Below, one piece after another: positions 5,020-12,178 of a stretch of 14,380 nt of DNA; position 1 is the first letter of the stretch, and each line of letters begins with the position of its first letter. Source of the stretch: Syntrophaceae bacterium UBA4810 (GTDB lineage Bacteria; Desulfobacterota; Syntrophia; Syntrophales; Smithellaceae); assembly GCA_002402545.1 (NCBI GenBank), contig DHGA01000082.1, forward strand, positions 1 through 14,380, in the 5' to 3' direction. The position numbers and the translations under genes were made by a program. Below the pieces are notes generated by a model that was not told the DNA's origin, made no database searches, and was given only the letters and a program-made list of their open reading frames with translations.

Positions 5020-8000
5020 ATGCAAAGCAAAAATATTTTTTGGCGCTTTGTTTGTATAATAACACTGATTGTTTTTCTGGCTATGCCTGCGCTTATATGG
5101 GCGGATGATCCGGAATTGCCTCCGGATAATGATGAGCAGGATACCTTCGCGGATGTGGCCCCCGACGCGCTCATTGTGCTGGATTTATCTGGCTCGATGC
5201 TCTGGACGCCCGCTGGCCTGAATATGTATACCCTTCCATCGTCCTGCGGTAACACTACGCACCCCTATTACGGAAAACCCACGGGCAGTTATACTGTACT
5301 TTGCCTTGCTAATCCGTACCCTGGTACTAGTCACGGCGGTTATTACGATATGTACACGCCTTACTGGTCAAATACGTCCTGCAGCGGCCCTTTTTATTTT
5401 TCAGCCAGAGACGTGGATGGCGTTGCTTATCGGACCGACTGCCGCCGCCAGTCTATTGCCAAAAGGGCTCTTTTTAACATGCTCGATGACAACGCTGACG
5501 GCAAAGTGGATAAATACGACGCGGAAACTCTGGGCATCAGAATCGGATACATGCGTTTCCGCGGCGGAAATGATGATGGCGGAAATTATTCTTCCGGCAA
5601 CAACCAGTTGATTACCGGGATCAGTACGAGCGCTTCACCGACCGGCACTTCCTACCAGCGGACCTATTGCGGTGTCACAGGCACTAACTCATTATGTTAT
5701 ATAGGGACTACGTGCAGTGGCAATACTAATTGTATTAATAGATCAGAAGCGGCAGAGGGCGGAACGCCTTTGGTTTATTCGCTCAAAGAAGCGAAAAAAT
5801 ATCTGGATGCTCATAAAGCTGACGACAACGCCAAGGAATGCCGGAAAAAATTTATTATCCTGGTTTCCGATGGCGCGGATACATACGTCTGCTCCGGAAA
5901 CGGTTCAGAGTGCTATAATGATGTGTATAAGCGCCGACGCGAAAGCGTGGCCGCGGCCAAAGCGTTGTCCGACGCCGGTTACCGGATTTTTGTTTTGGGT
6001 TTCGGCTCGGAGATGCCGGCCTATTTAAAAAATACCCTCAACTGGATGGCGTATTACGGCGGGACAAATGATCCGCGCACGGGTGATACCGGAAATATAT
6101 CGGCATATTCATTACCGCTGGGCTGTAACTCCGACCCGGCAGTGCCCGGTGATTGCTGTACTTTTCCCACCAGCGCCACAGGAAATTCGACGACACCGTC
6201 TGCCTGCTATCAGGGCGGATCAGCGACATGCTCGAATTTAACCTCAACTTCCGATGTCACTTATTGCTCGGCGGCTAGTTCACCTAGTTTTAAGTCAACT
6301 GTCGCGAACAGCGACCCCGGATACGAAAATCTTGATGGCTATGCCTTTCTGGCGCAGGATGCCGACGAATTAAGCGCCGCGCTTAAAACCGCGATGTCCA
6401 CAATTCGGGAATCTACCTATTCTTTCACGCAGGCTTCCATTCAGGCGGTGCGCACGGCCGACGAAAACTATATTTATGAAGCTTCTTTTGAACCACTCAA
6501 TTATTGCCCCTTCTGGCCGGGCCATTTGAAGAGGTTCAGCATCTGCACTGAGGCGGACGTGACCAATGGCGTAGCCGGTTGCACTGGTGTAGGATATATC
6601 AAAACAAACTACGATTGGGATTCCGGAGAAGTTTTGGTGAGCACATTAGCTTCTGCCCGTAATATGTTTACCTTAATCGGTAACAGCCATGAGGAGTTTA
6701 CCACCGGCAACACGGATATAACCGCGACGCACTTGGCCGTGAATACAGCAACTGATCCAGCAGCGGAAAGAACTATGATTATTAATTATTTCCGCGGCGG
6801 GCAAAAGGTTTCTGAGGATCCGGATGTGTATTGGAAATTGGGAGATATATTTCATTCTTCGCCTTTGTCCATTGCCACGCCCAACATCCTGTTTTCTGAT
6901 AAGTATGATAAAAGCGATCCTACAGCTTATGAACAATACAGAGAGTCACATATCAGGACTTCCGCCAATGGAAAACGCCTGATGATTGTCGGCGCGAATG
7001 ACGGACAGCTCCATGCTTTTCGCACTGGTGAACTAAACGGCACCACCGGAGGCGGAAGTGAAAAGTGGAGTTTTATTCCGCCTAATCAGTTATCGCGGCT
7101 TAAACTAACCGCCCACGAATCGCTTCCAACATCGTTACTACGTCAGTATTATGTTGACGGGCCATCCACTGCCGCCGAAGTTTGGATTAAAAGCGGAACA
7201 ACAGCGACGCTGATCGATAACACAACAAAAGCTGAAAGCGAGTGGATGACTCTGCTGGTAACATCTCTGGGCCGCGGAGGCATGTCGACGCTTTGGAGTT
7301 CATCTACCGCCTGTGATTCCGGTTTCAGCCCGGATTATTCTTCCACCTTTAATAATTATTGCGGTTATTACGCGTTAGATGTCAGTGATACCACCAGCAC
7401 GCCAACTTTTAAATGGCGCATCGGGGGATCTTCGGGCCTTTCCACAACTAATGGCAATCATTATTTGGCTCAACCCTGGAGCAAAATGACCATGGGACGC
7501 GTTCGGATAGATAATGTCGAAAGATGGGTAGGATTAATCGGAGGCGGATATTCCGGATGCGGAAAGGTTTCGAACCAATGCGACGCGAGCGGCAAATCTT
7601 TTTATGTTATTGATTTGAAAGACGGTTCAATCCTCTGGACGTATAATTATAGTAACGATTCAACGATGAATTACGATCTTGTTGCCGGACCTGTAGCTAT
7701 AGATTATGACCACGACGGTTTCTGGGACAGGGCTTATATCGGCGATTTAGGCGGCAGTATTTGGAGATTAAATTTCTGTACTGAAAATCAGGCAAAAGCA
7801 ACCGGCGGCTGTGGCATATCCAGCTGGAGCGGTTCAAAATTATTTAGTGAGCCCGCGCAGGCGACTATTCGCCCCATCTACACATCTGTTTCTGTCGCTC
7901 CTGACGCGAACAATACTATCTGGGTATATGTAGGCACAGGCGATAAAACTAACCCCACCGCGCCCAACGCGCAGGAAAGGTTTTACGCGATTAAAGACAT

Positions 8001-8469
8001 AGCTCCGAATGAACAGCCTTTTGAAACAGGTGATTTGCTTAACCTGGGTGACAGCGGTGTTTATGATCCATATGCTACCGGAGCGAAGTATGGCTGGTAT
8101 ATTACCTTTTCCGGATCGGAAAAAGTTTTAGCGGAGCCGGTTGTTTACCAGGGACATGTTTATTTTACATCTTATATTCCCAACAAAGGAGGCTCTGATC
8201 CCTGTAACACGGCGGGTGAAGCTTTGGTCTATAATTTGGATTACGTAACCGGCTTGGGATTGTGGGACGGAGATAGGAGTATCAGTCTTGGCGAAGGAAC
8301 CGGTGTGCCGTCAGCGGTCGTCGTTTCGATTGGCCCGGATGGCTCAGCAGATCTTTATGTTTCTACAAGCGTGGCTGGCAGCGGTGGTCATGGAAAGAAA
8401 CTTACTGATGAGGGCTTAAAACCCGAGGATAACAGATTAATCTACTGGCAGGATAGGCGTGTGCAGTAG
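5020..8469 (+). CDS. pilY1: PilY1-type pilus tip adhesin / assembly factor
   Basis: A large exported protein (1149 residues) expected at the type IV pilus tip, where it promotes assembly, adhesion and surface sensing. AGGAGG (5006-5011) is 8 nt before the start. A signal peptide ends at IWA28. A von Willebrand A-type domain follows, with the metal site DLSGS (55-59), GGTPLVYSL and VSDGAD (282-287), interrupted by cysteine-rich insertions. Inside it, residues 156-167 (D-x-N-x-D-G-x-V-D-x-x-D) fit an EF-hand-like Ca2+ loop. From about residue 465 the PilY1 body begins (ASIQAVRTADENYIYEASF). A C-terminal beta-propeller has blades such as VGANDGQLHAF (657-667) and FYVIDLKDGSILW. DYDHDGFWD (895-903) matches the Ca2+ site that controls pilus retraction in Pseudomonas PilY1. 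It is the last gene of the operon. The length is typical and no frameshift was seen. Confidence 0.95.
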   Translation: MQSKNIFWRFVCIITLIVFLAMPALIWADDPELPPDNDEQDTFADVAPDALIVLDLSGSMLWTPAGLNMYTLPSSCGNTTHPYYGKPTGSYTVLCLANPYPGTSHGGYYDMYTPYWSNTSCSGPFYFSARDVDGVAYRTDCRRQSIAKRALFNMLDDNADGKVDKYDAETLGIRIGYMRFRGGNDDGGNYSSGNNQLITGISTSASPTGTSYQRTYCGVTGTNSLCYIGTTCSGNTNCINRSEAAEGGTPLVYSLKEAKKYLDAHKADDNAKECRKKFIILVSDGADTYVCSGNGSECYNDVYKRRRESVAAAKALSDAGYRIFVLGFGSEMPAYLKNTLNWMAYYGGTNDPRTGDTGNISAYSLPLGCNSDPAVPGDCCTFPTSATGNSTTPSACYQGGSATCSNLTSTSDVTYCSAASSPSFKSTVANSDPGYENLDGYAFLAQDADELSAALKTAMSTIRESTYSFTQASIQAVRTADENYIYEASFEPLNYCPFWPGHLKRFSICTEADVTNGVAGCTGVGYIKTNYDWDSGEVLVSTLASARNMFTLIGNSHEEFTTGNTDITATHLAVNTATDPAAERTMIINYFRGGQKVSEDPDVYWKLGDIFHSSPLSIATPNILFSDKYDKSDPTAYEQYRESHIRTSANGKRLMIVGANDGQLHAFRTGELNGTTGGGSEKWSFIPPNQLSRLKLTAHESLPTSLLRQYYVDGPSTAAEVWIKSGTTATLIDNTTKAESEWMTLLVTSLGRGGMSTLWSSSTACDSGFSPDYSSTFNNYCGYYALDVSDTTSTPTFKWRIGGSSGLSTTNGNHYLAQPWSKMTMGRVRIDNVERWVGLIGGGYSGCGKVSNQCDASGKSFYVIDLKDGSILWTYNYSNDSTMNYDLVAGPVAIDYDHDGFWDRAYIGDLGGSIWRLNFCTENQAKATGGCGISSWSGSKLFSEPAQATIRPIYTSVSVAPDANNTIWVYVGTGDKTNPTAPNAQERFYAIKDIAPNEQPFETGDLLNLGDSGVYDPYATGAKYGWYITFSGSEKVLAEPVVYQGHVYFTSYIPNKGGSDPCNTAGEALVYNLDYVTGLGLWDGDRSISLGEGTGVPSAVVVSIGPDGSADLYVSTSVAGSGGHGKKLTDEGLKPEDNRLIYWQDRRVQ

Positions 8470-8510
8470 TTTTGCTTTGAAAATGATAGCCTGTTGAAGA
8501 TCTGGTTTTT

Positions 8511-8549
8511 AAAAGACAAGCGGCAGATAAAAACGCCGCTTGTCTTTTT
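8511..8549 (+). terminator. Strong rho-independent terminator after pilY1
   Basis: A perfect 14-bp stem, AAAAGACAAGCGGC (8511-8524) with GCCGCTTGTCTTTT (8535-8548), has a 10-nt loop and runs into T-rich sequence. It closes the pilus operon 41 nt after the pilY1 stop. Confidence 0.92.
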
Positions 8550-8587
8550 ATTTAATGTAGATTTTGAATTTTATCACATAAAAATTC

Positions 8588-8616
8588 TTGACATAAAAGT
8601 AGTATCTTAATAAAGT
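8588..8616 (+). promoter_or_regulatory. Probable sigma70-type promoter for the small four-cysteine protein gene
   Basis: A perfect TTGACA (8588-8593) is followed after 17 nt by TAAAGT (8611-8616), four of six matches to the -10 consensus. It starts 40 nt beyond the pilY1 terminator and 40 nt before the gene, which supports separate expression. Confidence 0.65.
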
Positions 8617-8655
8617 ATCGCTCAAGGATTGTTGCCAAGCAGGAAGGATTGCAAG

Positions 8656-8826
8656 ATGAGTTCTGAAAAAAAATATTGCGCGATATGCGCCTGGCGCGTA
8701 GGCTGCCAAAAACGTTTCAGCGTTTCCACGGATTCTCAGGGACAAGTGCGCTGCCCGGATTATTCACGTGATCTGTCGATAAAAGATGATGAAATCGAAG
8801 AAGCAGTAAAAAAAGACCAGCAGTAA
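8656..8826 (+). CDS. Small four-cysteine protein (56 aa), possible zinc or iron-sulfur binder
   Basis: The product opens MSSEKKYCAICAWRVGCQKR, with Cys8, Cys11 and Cys17, and continues to Cys33 in RCPDYSRDLS, then an acidic, Lys-rich tail. Four cysteines spaced C-x2-C-x5-C-x15-C suggest a metal site, zinc or an Fe-S cluster; this is inference. ATG 8656 is chosen because AGGAAGGA (8641-8648) lies 7 nt upstream; an in-frame TTG at 8629 has no such site. There is no signal peptide, so it is probably cytoplasmic. It has its own promoter and shares a terminator with the PilZ gene that converges on it. Small proteins with this C-x2-C and CPDYSRD pattern seem familiar from Desulfobacterota genomes, but I know of no function. 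It is a real gene judging by promoter, ribosome site, cysteine pattern and terminator. Confidence 0.8.
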   Translation: MSSEKKYCAICAWRVGCQKRFSVSTDSQGQVRCPDYSRDLSIKDDEIEEAVKKDQQ

Positions 8827-8861
8827 TAATTTAAAAAAACACCGCCGGTCTTTTATTTTTT
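8808..8861. terminator. Bidirectional terminator between the convergent four-cysteine and PilZ genes
   Basis: AAAAGACC (8811-8818) pairs with GGTCTTTT (8847-8854), extended inward across one mismatch by GC/GC. On the plus strand it is followed by ATTTTTTC; on the minus strand the stem ends in a run of seven T (complement of 8808-8814). It starts inside the last codons of the small gene and lies 13 nt beyond the end of the PilZ gene. The long AT-rich loop lowers confidence a little. Confidence 0.7.
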
Positions 8862-8873
8862 CAAGATATTTTT

Positions 8874-9446
8874 TTAGTAAATGAATTTGCCGATGTCGTT
8901 TCTTTCGTCAAAACAAAGTGCCAAGTGCATGCGCTGAAATTCATCTTTCCACTTGCGCAGGATTATTCCTAAAAATTCCAATTCGTTTTCATTAAAAATA
9001 ACTTTCAGGTTTACTTTTGCTCCTACTTTCGGCGCCGCGTCCGCCTCATACAGCATTAAATGAATGCCGTTATTGGAAATATCCACTGCCTGGCTTTCTT
9101 TCTTCTGACATTTTACGCGGATGTCCGGCAGCAGTTTTTTTTTGATTCTCGGCCAGTTTCTTAAATCGCAGTGCGCCGGCTCGTTTAATTTATACAAAAT
9201 AAGCCGGCCTTCCTCTGTAATTCCTTTGATTCTTGCCTCAAATCCAAATCTGGCAACGGGTCTGGAATCATTGGCGCTGTAAGTTATAAGGATAATTTCG
9301 CTGATGGAATTATTATCAATTGCGGGTTTGGTCTGTTCAATGGTGAAATACTCGTTGGGTAATTGCTGGTGGAAGCGGGAACGGCGGATTTCTTTTTTCC
9401 CGAAAACCAGACAAATTTCCTGATTTGGTTCAATGTCTAAGCGCAT
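8874..9446 (-). CDS. YcgR-like PilZ-domain protein (predicted c-di-GMP effector)
   Basis: A cytoplasmic protein of 190 residues with two parts. Residues 1 to about 92 form a beta-rich N-terminal domain like the YcgR-N/PilZN group (ending in GRLILYKLNEP). The rest is a PilZ domain with both parts of the c-di-GMP-binding signature: RNWPR (RxxxR, residues 96-100) and DISNNG (D/NxSxxG, residues 122-127). The family usually binds c-di-GMP and then alters flagellar or pilus motors, or transcription. All key binding residues are present, so it is predicted to be competent. A good minus-strand promoter lies 66 nt upstream of ATG 9446. Its position directly after the pilus operon suggests a link to motility, which is inference. 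The target cannot be read from the sequence. Confidence 0.85.
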   Translation of the reverse strand: MRLDIEPNQEICLVFGKKEIRRSRFHQQLPNEYFTIEQTKPAIDNNSISEIILITYSANDSRPVARFGFEARIKGITEEGRLILYKLNEPAHCDLRNWPRIKKKLLPDIRVKCQKKESQAVDISNNGIHLMLYEADAAPKVGAKVNLKVIFNENELEFLGIILRKWKDEFQRMHLALCFDERNDIGKFIY

Positions 9447-9511
9447 GGCGTATCTCTTTGCTGTCTGTTAATCGGCAAAAAATAGACGCAAGTTGCCCAA
9501 AATTGATGACA

Positions 9512-9540
9512 ATTTTAACGGTAAGGATTTGTTAAGTCAA
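9512..9540 (-). promoter_or_regulatory. Sigma70-type promoter for the PilZ gene (minus strand)
   Basis: On the minus strand TTGACT (9535-9540) and TAAAAT (9512-9517) are exactly 17 nt apart, giving a start near 9505 and a leader of about 60 nt before ATG 9446. The -35 and -10 hexamers equal those of the pilD promoter. Confidence 0.75.
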
Positions 9541-9550
9541 GCAATTATGT

Positions 9551-9572
9551 GCAGGAAGAACGTTCTTGCTGC
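9551..9572. promoter_or_regulatory. 22-bp near-perfect palindrome in the divergent PilZ/orf56 intergenic region (possible operator)
   Basis: GCAGGAAGAAC (9551-9561) is mirrored by GTTCTTGCTGC (9562-9572) with one mismatched pair and no spacer. It lies 10 bp upstream of the PilZ -35 box and about 70 bp before the next plus-strand gene. With no loop it cannot form an RNA hairpin well, and there is no T-run, so a dimeric DNA-binding protein site is more likely than a terminator. The protein is unknown. Confidence 0.5.
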
Positions 9573-9641
9573 TTGATTAAGTACTGAAAATGTAATAGTA
9601 GAGCGCTCGTTATATTATGAATTGACGGAGGAATTGGAATA

Positions 9642-9812
9642 ATGTCTAAAAAAACAAACACCGAAGCATTACAACAGGATAAACGCATTATCTCCCGCCG
9701 CCTGCTTGGTGGGGAAATATCCGAAAAAGACCTGCAGTCTTTATTGAAAAAAATTCCCGATGTTGCTGAAAACGCTGAAGTAATTACAATAGACGAAGAC
9801 GAAGCAATGTAA
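9642..9812 (+). CDS. Small acidic hypothetical protein (56 aa) ahead of tatD
   Basis: The product starts MSKKTNTEALQQDKRIISRR and continues LLGGEISEKDLQSLLKKIPD before an acidic end (EVITIDEDEAM). GGAGG (9627-9631) lies 10 nt upstream of ATG 9642. The stop at 9812 is 2 nt before tatD, so the two are almost surely cotranscribed and coupled. There is no signal peptide, membrane segment or cysteine; it looks like a small soluble helical protein. RRLLGGEISEKDLQSLLKKIPD suggests a short helix-turn-helix-shaped or protein-contact module, but I do not recognise the family and assign no function. Codon use resembles the neighbouring genes, supporting a real gene. Confidence 0.75.
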   Translation: MSKKTNTEALQQDKRIISRRLLGGEISEKDLQSLLKKIPDVAENAEVITIDEDEAM

Positions 9813-9814
9813 TT

Positions 9815-10579
9815 ATGCTGATTGATTCCCACGCTCATCTCGAGATGAGCGAGTTTGATCATGACCGCCGTAATGTCATCGAGCGCGCGATATCTGCGGG
9901 TGTGGAATATATTATAACTGTTGGGACAAACGCCCAGTTGAGCCAAAAAGCAATAGCTCTTGCCGCCGAGTTTGATAACGTTTTTGCCACAGTAGGCATT
10001 CATCCGCATGACGCGGCAGCGGCTGATGATGAAATTTTAGATAAGATGAAAGAGCTTGCCAGACAGCCTAAAGTTGTTGCTTACGGTGAAATCGGCCTGG
10101 ATTTTTTCCGTAATATTTCACCGCGCCAAAAACAGATAGATGTTTTTTCCCGCCAGATGAAAATAGCCCGCGAGCTTAATCTTCCGATAATAATTCATGA
10201 TCGCGACGCCCATGAACAGGTATTACGGATGGTGGAAGAATCAGGCATCCGCCGGGGAGTGTTTCATTGTTTTTCCGGCGACGCGGAAATGGCGAAAAAA
10301 TGCGTGGAGTTAGGTTTTTATATTTCTATCCCCGGTACCGTAACCTTCGATAAGACAAAAAATATTGCCGATGTCGTAAAAAAAATTCCTATGGAATATT
10401 TACTTCTGGAGACAGATTGTCCTTATCTTACCCCCGTCCCTTATCGCGGCAAACGCAATGAACCTTCTTTTATTGTCCATACGGCAAAAAAAGTTGCGCA
10501 AATCAAATCTCTTCCCTGGCAGGATGTCGCCCGCGCCGCCGCCGCTAACACAAAAAAATTATTCGGCATTAAAAATTAA
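9815..10579 (+). CDS. tatD: TatD-family metal-dependent hydrolase/deoxyribonuclease
   Basis: A cytoplasmic TIM-barrel metallohydrolase of 254 residues, a usual length. The metal ligands stand in the expected places: HAH (His6, His8) near the N-terminus, Glu92 in YGEIGLDF, His128 in PIIIHDRDA, His151 in VFHCFSGD and Asp201 in LLLETDCPYLTPVPYRGKRN. The family acts as Mg2+-dependent 3'-5' exonuclease or phosphodiesterase in DNA repair and quality control; some members are linked to D-Tyr-tRNA or peptide processing, so the substrate is not certain. The start ATG 9815 follows the stop of the small acidic gene by 2 nt and the frame begins with the conserved MLIDSHAHL, leaving little doubt. It is probably transcribed with queC and queE. 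Confidence 0.94.
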   Translation: MLIDSHAHLEMSEFDHDRRNVIERAISAGVEYIITVGTNAQLSQKAIALAAEFDNVFATVGIHPHDAAAADDEILDKMKELARQPKVVAYGEIGLDFFRNISPRQKQIDVFSRQMKIARELNLPIIIHDRDAHEQVLRMVEESGIRRGVFHCFSGDAEMAKKCVELGFYISIPGTVTFDKTKNIADVVKKIPMEYLLLETDCPYLTPVPYRGKRNEPSFIVHTAKKVAQIKSLPWQDVARAAAANTKKLFGIKN

Positions 10580-10606
10580 GCACCGCAAATAGCTGTGCGC
10601 TTTTTA
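10577..10606 (+). terminator. Weak possible terminator or attenuator between tatD and queC
   Basis: GCAC (10580-10583) can pair with GTGC (10595-10598), followed by GCTTTTTAAG. The stem is short and the T-run is five bases, so it would be at most a weak terminator. It may only reduce read-through from tatD into queC. Confidence 0.3.
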
Positions 10607-10631
10607 AGAAAAATCTGATAATAAAGAAGAT

Positions 10632-11318
10632 ATGAACAAAAAAGCAGTTGTATTATTAAGCGGCGGCATCGATTCCGCCACAACGCTGGCTGTGGCCAAA
10701 AGCATGAATTTTGAAATATACGCGCTTAGTTTTCGCTATGGCCAGCGCCACATCATTGAACTGGAATCGGCAAAACGCGTCGCGCGCCATTTTGATGCCA
10801 TCCGGCATCTTATTGCCGATATTGATTTGGGATTAATCGGCGGCTCCGCGCTTACAGATAAAATCGATGTGCCCAAAAATCGTGATTTGCAGGATTTATC
10901 AAAAAATATCCCGATCACATATGTTCCCGCGCGAAACACGATATTTCTGGCTTACGCGTTAGCCTGGGCGGAGGTTATCGGCGCGGAGGATATTTTTATC
11001 GGTGTTAACGCTCTTGATTACAGCGGCTATCCGGACTGCCGGCCGGAATTTATATCCGCTTTTGAAAAAATGGCAAATCTGGCCACAAAATCTTCTGTGG
11101 AAAATAAACGCGGTATAAAAATAAACACGCCGCTCATTGAAATGAGTAAAGCGCAGATTATTCAAAAAGGCTCTGCATTGGGTGTTGATTTCAGCCTTAC
11201 GCATAGCTGCTATGACCCGTCTGCGGATGGCGCGGCGTGCGGTGAATGTGATTCGTGCCTTTTGCGCCTCGCGGGTTTTCGCGCCGCCGGAATTGCTGAT
11301 CCGGTAAAATATAATTAA
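10632..11318 (+). CDS. queC: 7-cyano-7-deazaguanine (preQ0) synthase QueC
   Basis: An ATP-dependent enzyme that converts 7-carboxy-7-deazaguanine plus ammonia to preQ0, the precursor of queuosine in tRNA. The PP-loop LLSGGIDS (8-15) binds ATP at the N-terminus, followed by LSFRYGQRH, VPARNTIFLAYALAWAE and GVNALDYSGYPDCRPEF, all family blocks. A C-terminal zinc site is made by Cys193, Cys203, Cys206 and Cys209 (HSCYDP then ACGECDSC). The length of 228 residues is normal. AAAGAAG shortly before ATG 10632 serves as ribosome site. It is followed 14 nt later by queE, which makes its substrate; queD and folE are not in the window. No preQ1 riboswitch was seen in the 52-nt gap upstream. Confidence 0.97.
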   Translation: MNKKAVVLLSGGIDSATTLAVAKSMNFEIYALSFRYGQRHIIELESAKRVARHFDAIRHLIADIDLGLIGGSALTDKIDVPKNRDLQDLSKNIPITYVPARNTIFLAYALAWAEVIGAEDIFIGVNALDYSGYPDCRPEFISAFEKMANLATKSSVENKRGIKINTPLIEMSKAQIIQKGSALGVDFSLTHSCYDPSADGAACGECDSCLLRLAGFRAAGIADPVKYN

Positions 11319-11332
11319 TACTGGTTTCGAAA

Positions 11333-11971
11333 TTGAGTTATCAAGTTAAAGAAATATTTTATTCACTTCAGGGTGAAGGTTACCATAGCGGAAGGCCGGC
11401 GGTATTCTGCCGCTTTTCCGGGTGTAACTTATGGTCGGGAAAAGAAGCTGACCGGAAAAAAGCAATCTGTAAAATCTGCGATACTGATTTTTTGGGTACA
11501 GATGGAGAAGAAGGAGGAAATTACCGGACGGCGGATGAGCTTGCAAAAAAAATTGATACGTTGTGGACGAAAGAAAATAATCCGGTAAAGCCATTTGTTG
11601 TCTGTACCGGCGGCGAGCCGCTTCTGCAGCTGGATAATAATTTAATTGACGCTTTGCATGAAAGAAATTTTGAAATCGCCGTGGAAACAAACGGAACAAT
11701 ACATGCGCCGGAGAGAATCGACTGGCTGTGCGTGAGCCCTAAAGAAAACGCAAAAATTGTCCAAACCAGAGGTGATGAACTGAAACTCCTTTATCCTCAG
11801 GAGCGTCTCGATCCAGAAAAATATACCTCATATGATTTCAAATATTTTTATTTACAGCCTGTTGATACCGCGCGGTTAAACGGAAATATACAAGAAACTC
11901 TGGAATATGTTTTAAGCCATCCAAAATGGCGACTGAGCCTGCAGTTGCAGAAAATTCTCAAGATCAAATAA
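11333..11971 (+). CDS. queE: 7-carboxy-7-deazaguanine synthase QueE (radical SAM, Cx14CxxC type)
   Basis: A radical S-adenosylmethionine enzyme that rearranges 6-carboxytetrahydropterin to 7-carboxy-7-deazaguanine, the step before QueC. The 4Fe-4S cysteines are Cys31, Cys46 and Cys49 in CNLWSGKEAD...CKICDTDF. The spacing is Cx14CxxC, in place of the usual radical-SAM Cx3Cx2C, and marks a known QueE subtype. LQGEG near the N-terminus and VVCTGGEPLLQLD (SAM-binding GGEP motif) are also present, and the length of 212 residues is right for the subtype. The start is TTG 11333: no ATG or GTG lies suitably upstream, and MSYQVKEIFYSLQGEG matches the family start exactly. No clear ribosome site precedes it, so translation probably relies on coupling with queC, which ends 14 nt before. 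Confidence 0.95.
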   Translation: MSYQVKEIFYSLQGEGYHSGRPAVFCRFSGCNLWSGKEADRKKAICKICDTDFLGTDGEEGGNYRTADELAKKIDTLWTKENNPVKPFVVCTGGEPLLQLDNNLIDALHERNFEIAVETNGTIHAPERIDWLCVSPKENAKIVQTRGDELKLLYPQERLDPEKYTSYDFKYFYLQPVDTARLNGNIQETLEYVLSHPKWRLSLQLQKILKIK

Positions 11972-12009
11972 TATTTTTATTTAAAAGCAAGGTAGTATTA
12001 ATCGTTAAG

Positions 12010-12048
12010 TTTCATATTGCTATTTATAAAAATTAGCAATGAATGAAA
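12010..12048 (+). terminator. Large imperfect inverted repeat after queE, possible terminator
   Basis: TTTCAT-ATTGCTA (12010-12022) pairs with TAGCAAT-GA-ATGAAA (12034-12048), 13 bp in all with a two-base bulge and an 11-nt AT-rich loop. ATATTTTG follows. It lies 39 nt after queE and could end the tatD-queC-queE transcript. The stem is AT-rich, so strength is doubtful. Confidence 0.45.
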
Positions 12049-12178
12049 TATTTTGTTAAAACAGTAATGGACAAAGAAGAAAATATGCTTTAGAACATAA
12101 CTGAAAAAGCGGTTGAAAAAATCATAACATGTAATATTTTTATTAGTATTTATCAGACAAAATTTAAAGGTAGCAGCA

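Noticed and set aside
10580..10631. preQ1 riboswitch before queC
   Set aside because: The gap is only 52 nt and shows a weak hairpin with T-run but not the preQ1 pseudoknot pattern.
11972..12178. M-box magnesium riboswitch before mgtE
   Set aside because: The conserved M-box elements are not visible; the region is AT-rich with one inverted repeat.
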